Source of the DNA: Patella vulgata
Taxonomy: Eukaryota; Mollusca; Gastropoda; Patellidae
Reading direction: 5' to 3'
Length of the DNA stretch: 64,000 nt
NCBI RefSeq assembly: GCF_932274485.2
Contig: NC_065881.2
Location: 81,780,702-81,844,701, forward strand
Of the stretch, positions 55,466 to 64,000 are shown piece by piece. The notes under the pieces are model-generated. The model saw nothing but the letters and a program-made list of their open reading frames with translations, ran no database searches and was not told the DNA's origin. Both the position numbers and the translations under genes were made by a program. Positions within the stretch are counted from its first letter, which is position 1. Every line of letters starts with the position of its first letter.

Positions 55466-55929
55466 ACAGAAGTAAATCAAATTGCACAGCTACAATAAGA
55501 TGACAGCTTCAATCCAAAACACAACTAAAATAGTTCAAATTCATAGTGAAAATTAAATCATACATCACGAAATCCAAACATCATGCATATCAGATCAATC
55601 ATTGTATTTTATCTTATCTCAATTCAAACCAGTTCCATTTTGGTCCCACTAGCCCTCTTCTTAATACAATCCTTGCCACTGTATTGTTACGCAATTATCG
55701 TAGCACAGCAGAATGTGTAAATGTTTAATGTGGCTATATTCAGGCATCAAGTAGATTCCATGATAACAATCGTAAAACTTGTTGGACAGACGGCACAAAA
55801 TATTGATGAAATACATGAGTCAACGGTTGGCTGTCATGTTTGATGTATTATTCATAAAAACTTCTGTATAAACATTTATACAATCCTGAATTACATGGTT
55901 TGGACATCAACCTGTCTTGTATGATTGTA
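55466..55929. other. Intronic DNA, nothing assigned
   Basis: No feature recognised. Confidence 0.4.
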
Positions 55930-56310
55930 CGAGGGGGATGGGTGGTCTAGTGACTGTCGTTGAGTCAAGTGGTGTGGTATCGAAAGCAGGGCCGTAACTA
56001 GCTCAGAGCAACAAGGTGGACGGGAAGTGTTCTCAGGGGTGCTGTAAAATTGACGGACAATGTACATCTATTGTTTTTATGGTCAACAATTGTTTCACAA
56101 TTATGGGCCTAGTTATGGGCCTGATCGAATGAATGCCTGCTTGTACTTGACAAGGAGTAGGGTTGTCTGTCCAAACTCGTGGGTTTTCTCCGGGTCCTCC
56201 AGTTTCCTGCCACAGTTAAAGATCCCTACACGCAAGCAAATTATTGAAATAATACTGAACCATAATGTTGACCTAGTTTGTGTTGAGTGGAGTTAAACCC
56301 CATTCACTTA
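55930..56310 (+). mobile_element. SINE1, decayed, split by an hAT-like MITE
   Basis: Head GGTGGTCTAGTGACTGTCGT to GGTGTGGTATCGA; body resumes GCTTGTACTTGACAAGGAG to GTGGAGTTAAACCCCATT. Confidence 0.82.
55987..56123. mobile_element. hAT-like MITE, 137 bp, inside SINE1
   Basis: CAGGGCCGTAACTAG at the left; CCTAGTTATGGGCCTG at the right. Flanked by ATCGAAAG (55979-55986) and ATCGAATG (56124-56131): an 8-bp duplication with one difference, within the SINE1 B box. Confidence 0.85.
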
Positions 56311-56354
56311 GCCACGTGATCCCCACACCAAAATCAAAGATTCATTTACCCAAA

Positions 56355-56795
56355 AGTATTAAAGGGGCATTATGAGAGATTAAGTAAAGAGCTAACAGTT
56401 CTCGTTATAATAGCTAAAACCTAGATAACGTAAAGAGAATATGCTGAAAATTTCAGTCAAATTGCTCCACTCTGAACCAAGATATTTTAGCCCTAGCCTC
56501 GATCATCATTATAAAACAAAGTCTCGATTATCCAAACAGAGATATTAGCCATTGAATTTTAGGCCTAGCCTCAATCATCATTACTAAAAAAAGTCTTGAT
56601 TATCCATTTTTAAGTTAAATCATCCATTACAAAATGTATTCAAATCCAGTAAACATCACAGTCTAGCGATGACATTGAGAGTTGATTATAGTCTGGATAA
56701 GTTAATCAATGTCTAATTAATAATTTAGATAACATTTCAGGGCTAAAGAAAGACCTGCAATAGGTGGATTTAGCTCTTGCATAATGTATGTTTAA
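56355..56795 (+). mobile_element. MITE A with internal duplication
   Basis: TTAAAGGGGCATTATGAGAG to GCATAATGTATGTTTAA. The block GCCTAGCCTC(G/A)ATCATCATTA to GATTATCCA is present twice. Confidence 0.85.
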
Positions 56796-56879
56796 ATTTT
56801 AAATAAAATGATAAATGATCAAGTCACATAGTCTCAATTGATCAGCCGATCGAATTCAAATTCAGTTAAAATCCGTCAA

Positions 56880-57075
56880 ATAAGATGGCATCGAGAGTTG
56901 ATTATGGTCTGGATAAGTTAATTAATGTCTAATTAATAATTTAGATAACATTTCAGGGCTAAAGAAAGGCCTGAACTAGGCAGATTTAGTGCTTGCATAA
57001 TGTATGTTTATATAACATTTCAGGCCTAAAGAAAGACCTGCAATATGTAGATTTAGCTCTTGCATAATGTATGTA
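56880..57075 (+). mobile_element. Two MITE A right-end fragments in tandem
   Basis: GGCATCGAGAGTTGATTATG to GCATAATGTATGTTTA, then TAACATTTCAGGCCTAAAG to GCATAATGTATGTATAT. They end ~20 bp before the exon A donor. Confidence 0.85.
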
Positions 57076-57094
57076 TATAAATTGTCCTACGTAC

Positions 57095-57285
57095 CTGTAA
57101 TATTTTATTAAATAATTCATTGAGAAGTTTTTCTACGTTCGGACACTCTGTTTGATCTAGAACATTAGACACGTTACACGTATATCCTGGTAAACTGTCC
57201 AAAATAACTGGCACACAATCCCAAGATTTCACCAAGCTCAATATAGTCGTTAAGGATTTCTCTATCTCTTCCACATTCAACTTAT
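57095..57285 (-). CDS. Host gene exon A: helical segment
   Basis: Acceptor TTGTATATTTTCAG precedes base 57285 and donor TTACAG|GTACGT follows base 57095. The exon is 191 bp: two bases completing a codon from the unseen upstream exon, then 63 codons in the frame KLNVEEIEKSLTT to LNELFNKILQ. It leaves phase 0 and joins exon B at TCFTQLQSA. Leucine and isoleucine spacing fits amphipathic helices. The reverse frame that continues upstream to 57448 includes SINE1 sequence and is intron. SINE1 and MITE A fragments lie within 50 and 20 bp of its two splice sites. Confidence 0.8.
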
Positions 57286-57334
57286 CTGAAAATATACAAA
57301 TAACTGTATTATAAATCATTTCAAAAATATGTTG

Positions 57335-57560
57335 CCAGGCAACCGGATGCGTTACGGTGTGGTTTTGATTCATGGCTTGTACGTGACAAGGAGTATGGTT
57401 GCCTGTCCAACCTTGTGTGTTTTTCAGGGTCCTCCGGTTTCCTGCCACTGCTAAAGACCCCTACGCACAAGCGAATTATTGAAATAAAACTGAACCATTT
57501 GTTAGTCCCAAAATGATCTGGTTTGTGTCGAGTGGACATTAAAACCTATTTCTCTCTTTG
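57335..57560 (+). mobile_element. SINE1, 5'-truncated
   Basis: GGTGTGGTTTTGATTCATGG (decayed B box) to GTGGACATTAAAACCTATTT and CT. Ends of the copy lie 50-275 bp from the exon A acceptor. Confidence 0.85.
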
Positions 57561-57734
57561 CTTTGGGGAGGGGGGGGGGTAATTGCCATGGGTTGGGTGG
57601 TGTACATTATCCACATAAAAAATATGACGTTTTTAGGCACAATTAACATATTTTCAGGCAGTTATCAGGTTTCAATTTCATTCAATATTCATTGAATGAT
57701 TTTACATTTGCCCTATACCTTAAAATCCCATTGT

Positions 57735-57808
57735 CAGAATTTCTGGAGGTCAACAAAGTCAGAATTTCTGGAGGTCAACAACGTCAGAATTTCTGAAAGT
57801 CAACAACC
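57735..57808. repeat. Tandem repeat, ~25-bp unit, 3 copies
   Basis: GTCAGAATTTCTGGAGGTCA then ACAAC, three times. Confidence 0.88.
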
Positions 57809-57944
57809 TATCTTCTATTAGTCACCTTGCTGTCAGGTCATGTTATGTAGGCATAAGATAAGATTTTATTGTATCATTGCATCCACCAAAGTTTACAGTT
57901 TAAATGTTAACACTATGGATAGTACAAATCCTTGGTATTTTTTT

Positions 57945-58495
57945 CATTGATTTACCATTGACTTATCATTTTTTATCATTGATTATCACTGCATGGCTTA
58001 TCATTGATTTACCATTGACTTATCATTGATTTACCATTGACTTATCATTGATTTAGCATGGGCTACTACTGATTTATCATTGGTTATTACTGAATTCCCA
58101 TTGATTATCATTGATTTACCATTGATTTATCATTGATTTATCATTGCTTATCATTGATGATTGATTTACCATTGGTTACCATTTATTCACCATTGGTTAC
58201 CATTTACTTACCTTTGGTTACCATTGATTCATCATTGGTTACCATTGATTCATCATTGGTTATCATTGATTTACCTGATTCACCTTTATTGGTTAATCAT
58301 TGATTTACCATAGCTTATCATTGATTTACCATTGCTTAGCATTGATTTACCATTAATTGCTCATCATTGCTTAACATTGATTTACCATTAATTGCTTATC
58401 ATTGATTTACCATTAATTGCTTATCATTGATTTACCATTAATTGCTTATCATTGATTTACCATTAATTTCTTATCATTGATTATCATGTTTTGAT
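57945..58495. repeat. Minisatellite, ~11/22-bp unit, ~27 copies
   Basis: TTATCATTGATTTACCATTG-type units, irregular early and with a 31-bp form (ATTAATTGC, TTATCATTGATTTACC) near the end. Confidence 0.9.
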
Positions 58496-59424
58496 TTGTT
58501 TTTATTTGAGGTTGATCTACATGTGTTATCATTCCCCAATACACATTTTGATCAAATTCTATATTCTATCAATGTTATACATGTATATGTGTGTGTTTTC
58601 TGTTTTTGCCTGCACGTGTTTCTGTCTAATTACATGCATGTTTTCCCTAATGGAGGTCGTGGTGCAGTAAACATCTTTTCTTATCATATATCAAAACCTG
58701 TATTCCATCAATGTAATACTTGTATGTGTTTTCTGTACATTGTATTAATAGATGCCTGTGATTCCCTCTCGGTTGCCCTTTAATGACCTTATCTTTAATC
58801 AAAACTAATTTTATACACACTGCACCATTTCTCTTATATACTGCTTCTCTTTTTTCTCAATGTTTTAGGTAGTGGAAATGTGTTTTGGGCGGATGGCAAT
58901 TGGCATGTAAATTAATGAAATATGTACAATCTATGATTGGCTGTGCATCACAGGTAGATGTAATGTAAATATTCTTCAATAAAGCGATTACATTTTCGTT
59001 ACACAGTTTCCAATAATTATAAATAATTAGCCCATTCACAAATCTCTTTTCGGTGTTTATCGTATATAAATTTTTGTTATAGGTTAGTGGGCTACCTGGA
59101 TAAACGTGTGATAAAAACACCGGAAGTTCTGATAATTAAACAACGGTGCCTGTTTGTCAGAAAGGTGTACAAGGTCACGTGATTAATATCAGCCAGCAGG
59201 CGCGTCAGTGCCAGGGTTCTGTTGATATTTAAAATATAAACAGTTAATTTTACTTGGTGAAGATCACTCAATCAAACCAGCCATGATAACCGGCATTCAA
59301 ATCAGAGGAGAGATTTTTACAATAACGCGCTCAACTTCAATCGTTTAGCGGTATATTCCCAAGTGGTCAGCTATCAAAGCTCCTACACAGCCACTTCTGT
59401 TTGAAAACTGACTCCGTGATCATA
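58496..59424. other. Non-coding DNA, nothing assigned
   Basis: A ~150-bp partial duplication (ATCAATGT(T/A)ATAC, GTATGTG, TTTTCTGT) is suggested at 58565-58610 and 58708-58735. No host exon with splice sites was found. Confidence 0.4.
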
Positions 59425-59742
59425 CTAAACTTAAGCTGCCTGTCTACAGTTAGTTCCGCTTGAGAACAGACACTAAGCTAGTCGACCGACATTTTAAATC
59501 CCAAATCGACGAATTTAGTCGAAAACACCCAGTACACTTAGAGAATTTTGAAAACTATTAATTCGGCTTCCATTTAACGGAATTGAATAAGTTTATTTAG
59601 TAATTGCATGTGCGTATGCCAGATGTGAAACAGGGTAGAACCGCATTACAAAATAATATATAAAGTTTTGGATATGGCGGCCATTCAGGACAGAGATCTA
59701 TTCTTGAAGTATGAAGTAGATGGCTCTCTGTGTGAGCCGGAA
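59425..59742 (+). repeat. Dispersed repeat family E, copy 2
   Basis: Longer copy of the 6713 repeat, with an extra middle (TTCGGCTTCCATTTAACGG, AGTTTATTTAGTAATTGCAT). Ends GAAGTAGATGGCTCTCTGTG. Confidence 0.7.
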
Positions 59743-59884
59743 TGAGCAATATCGACAGATAGGCTACAATTGAAAAAAAGGCATATAGAAACGCTCACCA
59801 ATGGGAAAAAAATCGTCTTCCTGGCATTAGCTAGTAAATCAAAAATACCCGTATGTTAATCTAAGACGATCTAAACGAAGTACC

Positions 59885-60326
59885 AGGGGCGGACCCAGGA
59901 ATCTTTGCAGGAGGGGGGGTTGCCCGGTTTCTGTTGTTAAAGATATTTGACAGTTGACACTGCATGATGCCATCATCGTCTTCAAATTACTTAGGCATAT
60001 ATACACACTGAGCTTTTAAAGAGAGAAGTTCAACACCCCGTTTGACTCAATGTTTATTATGAAGTAATAGGATCACATTGTGATTCAATTTCATTGATGT
60101 AAAACATTAATTGTTATATCACATATGTCGATATCATTATCTCGCGCTTTGAATGTCATTCTCATCCCGCCATCCGATGATAAAGGACAAAGCACACAAC
60201 TGTGACACTTTTCCCACAAAAAGTGTTGTTCTATAATCTTTTTTATGCACCTGAGCACGGGGGATGTGGGGTGCCGCCCCCCCCCCCCCGGATCCGCCCC
60301 CCCCCCCCCCGGATCCGCCCCTGAAG
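59885..60326. mobile_element. hAT-like element with poly-G/C ends
   Basis: CAGGGGCGGACCCAGGAATC at the left; CCCGGATCCGCCCCTG at the right, the latter tip duplicated (two GGATCCGCCCC blocks with C runs). GAAGTAC lies on both sides, about one base ambiguous. Non-coding. Confidence 0.8.
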
Positions 60327-61212
60327 TACGCGGAAACGACGGAAACGACAAACTATAATTCCCATTCATTCAATTCAGTTCTAATGGACATAGCGATGCT
60401 GGGTCTATGGCTTGCATTTTCTATTGTTGATAAAACAATGTTAGGATATTAAATCAGGTTTCTAAACATAGATTCATGACGAGTAGCTGTCAGGATTTAT
60501 CAATAAAACATAAAATCTATTCCATTGTGCATGAAATCTCCATTTCAATGTAGAATCCGTGCCTGATCTTGCCATCTCAATTTAGAATCAGCCTGAAATT
60601 GTCATCTCGATTTAGAATCCCCCAATATACTTGATAGTATAAGCTACATTGGGAGTGGGTTGGGGAAACACAGATTCCCCCGTATTGTCAACTGGCCCCT
60701 AGCCAGTGGGGGGCAAGGGGGGGGGGGCGATTCCCCCGTGAAAAAATATTTTCGCCCCCCCCCCCGAAAAAAAGTTGCCGATCATAGCTCTAAATTACCT
60801 ACTATAAATTGTGCCCCCCTCCCCCCACCCCTAAAAACTTCACTGCCCCTCCGCAGTGCCTGATTGTCAATGGTTGCCATTCATCCCATAGAGAACTATC
60901 TACGCTGAGGATAGAATTTTAGACTAACAGCGTGTTTAGTATGAGGCCGGGTGGCGGGGCGGGGGGCGCTCTCGATAATTTTCGTTTTTAGTAACCTTTC
61001 CCCCCAAAAACATATTCTGTAAATGGGCATTTAAATAGGAAACCTGAAGACTATCGTGAATCCTCCGCCAAGCCGTAACCAGTTAGCTCCTATTGGGACC
61101 ATTAAATGGACATTACTTTTGTGGTCGAAACGTCCGTCCAAAGCTGGTCGTTCTCTCGGTTAATTTCGTTTTAAGTAACCTTTAAACCAAAGAATGGCTT
61201 CTAAATGGGGTA
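60327..61212. other. Non-coding DNA with G/C-run element remnant
   Basis: 60690-60865 holds CTAGCCAGTGGGGGGCAAGG, G and C runs and ACTGCCCCTCCGCAGTG, perhaps another decayed hAT-like element. A TCTCGATTTAGAATC motif repeats at 60535-60620. Confidence 0.45.
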
Positions 61213-61460
61213 GGACGGAGGGTTTGACAGGGACAGCTGTCTAGTCTTTCGGACGGAACAAAAAACGAGGTCTAATGTACACATTGGCGTGCACGTAAAA
61301 TATCCCTTGGCAGTTGGAATTCGATATAAGAGTAGGCCGTAGTGCCGCTGTCCGGGCAAAATTTCCCTCATAGCACACTGTATGGCATATGCCCGTCTTC
61401 ATTAGCCCAATATAGGCGCAGAACAGTAGGACGTTAAACTCCATTTCATTTCATTTCACT
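61213..61460 (+). mobile_element. SINE2, 5'-truncated
   Basis: GACGGAGGGTTTGACAGGGA, core CTAGTCTTTCGGACGGAAC, end AGTAGGACGTTAAACTCCAT and (ATTTC)n. Near-duplicate flanks CTTCTAAATGGGGTA and CTTCTAATTGGGTA. Confidence 0.9.
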
Positions 61461-61841
61461 TCTAATTGGGTAGTTAAAGTTTTAAAGAAAGTGAATTGTA
61501 AGGTTGAAAGACTTGAAAGCGATCGATACATTGGCTTGAGTAGAATCAATATAAACTATGGCATGAGTGGGCCGTGTAGAAATTGTAGAGTTTTTTTTAT
61601 TATTAAGTGCCAGTGATTAGGATAGCAAGACCTGTAATTCGAGGACTTGAACTGTAATTTAATACCAGTTTATTAAGATAACTACAAACACTATCTAGGT
61701 TGTTTTTTTCTTCCAGTGTCAAGTTTTAAAGATAATTAAGGTTTACAGTCATTCACTGTGTCACTCGACAGGTCACAAACGATCAATATCTATAGCTTCA
61801 ACATGCCATCTTCATAACATCAAGGTATCACGATATATTCA
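61461..61841. other. Non-coding DNA, nothing assigned
   Basis: No feature recognised. Confidence 0.4.
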
Positions 61842-62036
61842 GGGGGGTTGAATGGCCGAATGATTAGCACGTGCGCGCTGTATCATAAGGCCTGTCATTG
61901 AGTCAAATGGCGTGGTTTCGAATCCCCGGTTGTACGTGACAAGGAGTAGGGTCGCCTGTCCAACATCGTGGGTTTTTCTCCGGGTCCTCCGGTTTCCTCC
62001 CACTGCTAAAGACCCCTACGTGCTAGCGAATTACTG
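61842..62036 (+). mobile_element. SINE1, truncated at the tail, first of an inverted pair
   Basis: GGGGGGTTGAATGGCCGAAT to ACGTGCTAGCGAATTAC. Tail block missing. Confidence 0.9.
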
Positions 62037-62142
62037 TCACGTACAACCGGGGATTCGCAACCACGCCAGTTGACTCAATGACAGGCCTCGTGATACTGCG
62101 CGCACGTGTTAACCATTCGGCCATACAACCCCCTCGAGCTAA
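62037..62142 (-). mobile_element. SINE1 head, second of the inverted pair
   Basis: GTCACGTACAACCGGGGATT to ATTCGGCCATACAACCCCC. Complementary to the head of the preceding copy for ~105 bp. Confidence 0.9.
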
Positions 62143-62372
62143 ATAAAATTCTATGTAGCTTAATGCATGTTGGCCTGTCACAGCAGTATAATTACTGTCA
62201 ATGGGAACCCACTAATGAAGTTAAATGTTAGGGATGACCCATGGTCAATAATGAGATTAGTGTCGATATTGGACATTGAGTTATAGCATACAATACGAAG
62301 GGTCTATACCACAATATCCATCCTAACCATTTATCATAATAACACTTATCATATACTTCATCATATACTTGA
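62143..62372. other. Non-coding DNA, nothing assigned
   Basis: Short unique-looking stretch. Confidence 0.4.
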
Positions 62373-62410
62373 GCTGGTTTAATATGATATTGGTACGGGA
62401 TATCGGATGA

Positions 62411-62467
<57 letters not shown>

Positions 62468-62551
62468 GGTTTAACGTCCACTCGACACAAACTAGGTCAT
62501 TTCGGGGCTAACATATGGTTTAATATGATATTGGTACGGGATATCGGATGA

Positions 62552-62618
<67 letters not shown>

Positions 62619-62707
62619 AATGGGGTTTAACGTCCATTCGACACAAACTAGGTCATTTCGGGGCTAACATATGGTTTAATATGATATTGGTACGGGATAT
62701 CGGATGA

Positions 62708-62758
<51 letters not shown>

Positions 62759-63041
62759 AATGGGTTTAACGTCCACTCAACACAAACTAGGTCATTTCGG
62801 GGCTAACATATGGTTTAATTTTATTTACATAATTCGCTTGCGCGTAGGGGTATTTAGCAGTGGGAAGGAAACCAGAAGACCCGGAGAAAACCCACGAGGT
62901 TGGACAGGCGACCCTACTCCTTGCCACGTACAACCGGGGATTCGAAACCACGCCAGTCGACTCAATGACAGACTTTATGGTACAGCGCTTGGACGCTAAC
63001 AATTCAGCCATCTACCCCCCCCCCCCCCATCGGATGAAGGA
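62373..63041 (-). mobile_element. SINE1 with twice-duplicated flank-plus-tail
   Basis: Three units each hold flank (GGTTTAATATGATATTGGTA, CGGGATATCGGATGAAGG), 45-60 bp of GA, and the start of reversed SINE1 to GGGGCTAACATAT. Only the third goes on to the complete SINE1, ending ATTCAGCCATCTACC and C run. The original duplication ATCGGATGAAGGA recurs at 63028-63041. Confidence 0.93.
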
Positions 63042-63560
63042 GGTGGAAGTGCCACCCAAAGACTGACCAGGCAACGACTGCGAGTTTTACAACATCTGGA
63101 CGTTGGTAGATTACTTAACAATTCACAAACTTATAGCTACGTTATCTGCAGACACGTGAACATTAGCGTCCAATCCGAGGTTGTGACATAGCGATCTCAA
63201 CGGAAACCTTGACATTGAACGAACCTTGAACTTTGCAACTCGATTATCACAGGTAGACATTTTAGCTTGAAAGCACGTGACTTGGTGTTCGCGACGATCG
63301 AGGAATCTGATAGGCTCACAAGCTGGGATTGTACCCAATATAAATTAGTGCCGAAATATGCACGGTATTACCTTAAGGCCTTGATAAGATGTACGTAGTT
63401 AAAGCGAGATCAAGCCTTCTATTCAAGATGGAGTTCATGCAACCTTATTTTTTATTTAGTGTTAAATGTTAACACTATGGGTACTGGAATATCCAGGGTC
63501 CCCAGGACGCTTGACGCCCCCAAGGGTCCTTCGAGGGTCAAAACGGCACTGGCTGACCTT
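63042..63560. other. Non-coding DNA, possible upstream region
   Basis: A minus-strand frame (about 45 codons, Met at 63260) is discussed among rejected calls. Nothing else recognised. Confidence 0.35.
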
Positions 63561-63761
63561 TTTATCCAGCCGTCTGGTTTCGATACCAAGATGGTTGTAC
63601 CTGCTAAGAAATAGGGTCTTCTGCCAACCTCGTGCCCCCCCCACCCCCTTTCCTACGCGCTAGCCAAATATTGACATAATAATGGACCATATTCTAATCT
63701 CTCTCTAATCCGAAAATGACTGGGTTTGTGACGAATGAACGATGCACCCGCCCCCCCCCCC

Positions 63762-63765
<4 letters not shown>
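63561..63765 (+). mobile_element. SINE1-like, strongly diverged
   Basis: GTCTGGTTTCGATACCAAGA (B-box-like), AATAGGGTCTTCTGCCAACC, CCTACGCGCTAGCCAAATAT and CCGAAAATGACTGGGTTTGT keep SINE1 order. Followed by a C run and (CT)n. Confidence 0.65.
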
Positions 63766-63793
<28 letters not shown>

Positions 63794-63867
63794 CCGAGAT
63801 GCGCGAGGCAGCATATCTGCTTACGTGCACTTTAAAACACTTGACATCTCGTCTTCTCTATTCCTGA

Positions 63868-64000
63868 TGGGGAGGGTGGGAGTGGATGGCCGAATGGTTA
63901 GCACGTGCGTGTTGTATCATAAGGTCTGTCATTGAGTCAAATGGCGTGGTTTCGATTCCCGGCTTGTACGTGACAAGGAGTAGGGTGGCCCGTCCAACCT
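63868..64000 (+). mobile_element. SINE1, cut by the window end
   Basis: GGGAGTGGATGGCCGAATGG (A box), GTGGTTTCGATTCCCGG (B box), then GACAAGGAGTAGGGTGGCCC to the last base. Confidence 0.9.

Noticed and set aside
54585-55503. Three long overlapping forward frames (245-291 residues)
   Set aside because: Entirely a 37-bp tandem repeat without stops; all frames are equally open.
63123-63260. Minus-strand frame of about 45 codons starting MSTCDNRVAKFKV, possible first exon of the host gene
   Set aside because: The start context is fair and it is not in a recognised repeat, but no donor gives the phase exon A needs without an unseen extra exon, and its stop lies close by.

Overview
This is eukaryotic, intron-bearing, AT-rich animal DNA loaded with short non-autonomous transposons. 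Two abundant tRNA-headed SINEs, a core reading GTTTTCTCCGGGTCC in one of them, and 3' ends in GGACGTTAAAC recall SINEs I know from molluscs, so I infer a marine mollusc (gastropod or bivalve). That is a judgement from memory, not a search. No prokaryotic genes, true tRNA or rRNA genes, CRISPR arrays or recognisable retroviral or LTR elements were seen.

Host gene. One minus-strand gene accounts for all the convincing host coding sequence. Five exons were found by joining open frames at canonical splice sites: A (57095-57285), B (37505-38206), C (23775-24021), D (20421-20575) and E (247-1878). Every phase matches, giving 2,927 coding bases (about 975 codons) without a stop. A to D read as helix-rich, leucine-rich sequence of ARM/HEAT type. 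E is a 544-codon exon, largely Ser/Pro/Thr-rich and probably disordered. I do not recognise the family. Both ends are missing: the exon before A lies beyond 57.3 kb or outside the window, and the exon after E lies left of base 1. Almost everything else is intron or, at the right end, intron or upstream DNA.

Mobile DNA. SINE1 (about 270 bp, tRNA head, (CT)n tail) and SINE2 (about 350 bp, different tRNA head, (ATTTC)n tail) occur dozens of times, often with 9-13 bp target duplications, and share the last 19 bases before the tail. DNA transposon families, named here by letter, are: A, B, C and a fourth element bounded by TTAA; D with 9-bp duplications; G with 3-bp duplications; hAT-like elements with 8-bp duplications; foldback palindromes; and a dead Tc1 (DD34E) copy inside two older elements at 47.2-49.4 kb. 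F and H are longer dispersed repeats ending in GACGGACAG-type runs. LINE relics occur at 32.4-33.1 kb and probably 49.6-50.2 kb.

Tandem repeats. At least fifteen mini- or microsatellites lie between the exons (7.2, 9.9, 19.4, 24.0, 28.6, 33.8, 39.8, 43.4, 50.5, 52.0, 54.6 and 57.9 kb among them). Some clearly grew from transposon sequence; the 33.8 kb array is about 19 copies of the tRNA B-box region of SINE2. The main story is nested insertion and local duplication inside the introns of one long gene, with exons that stayed open and in phase although repeats come within about 10-80 bp of several of them.
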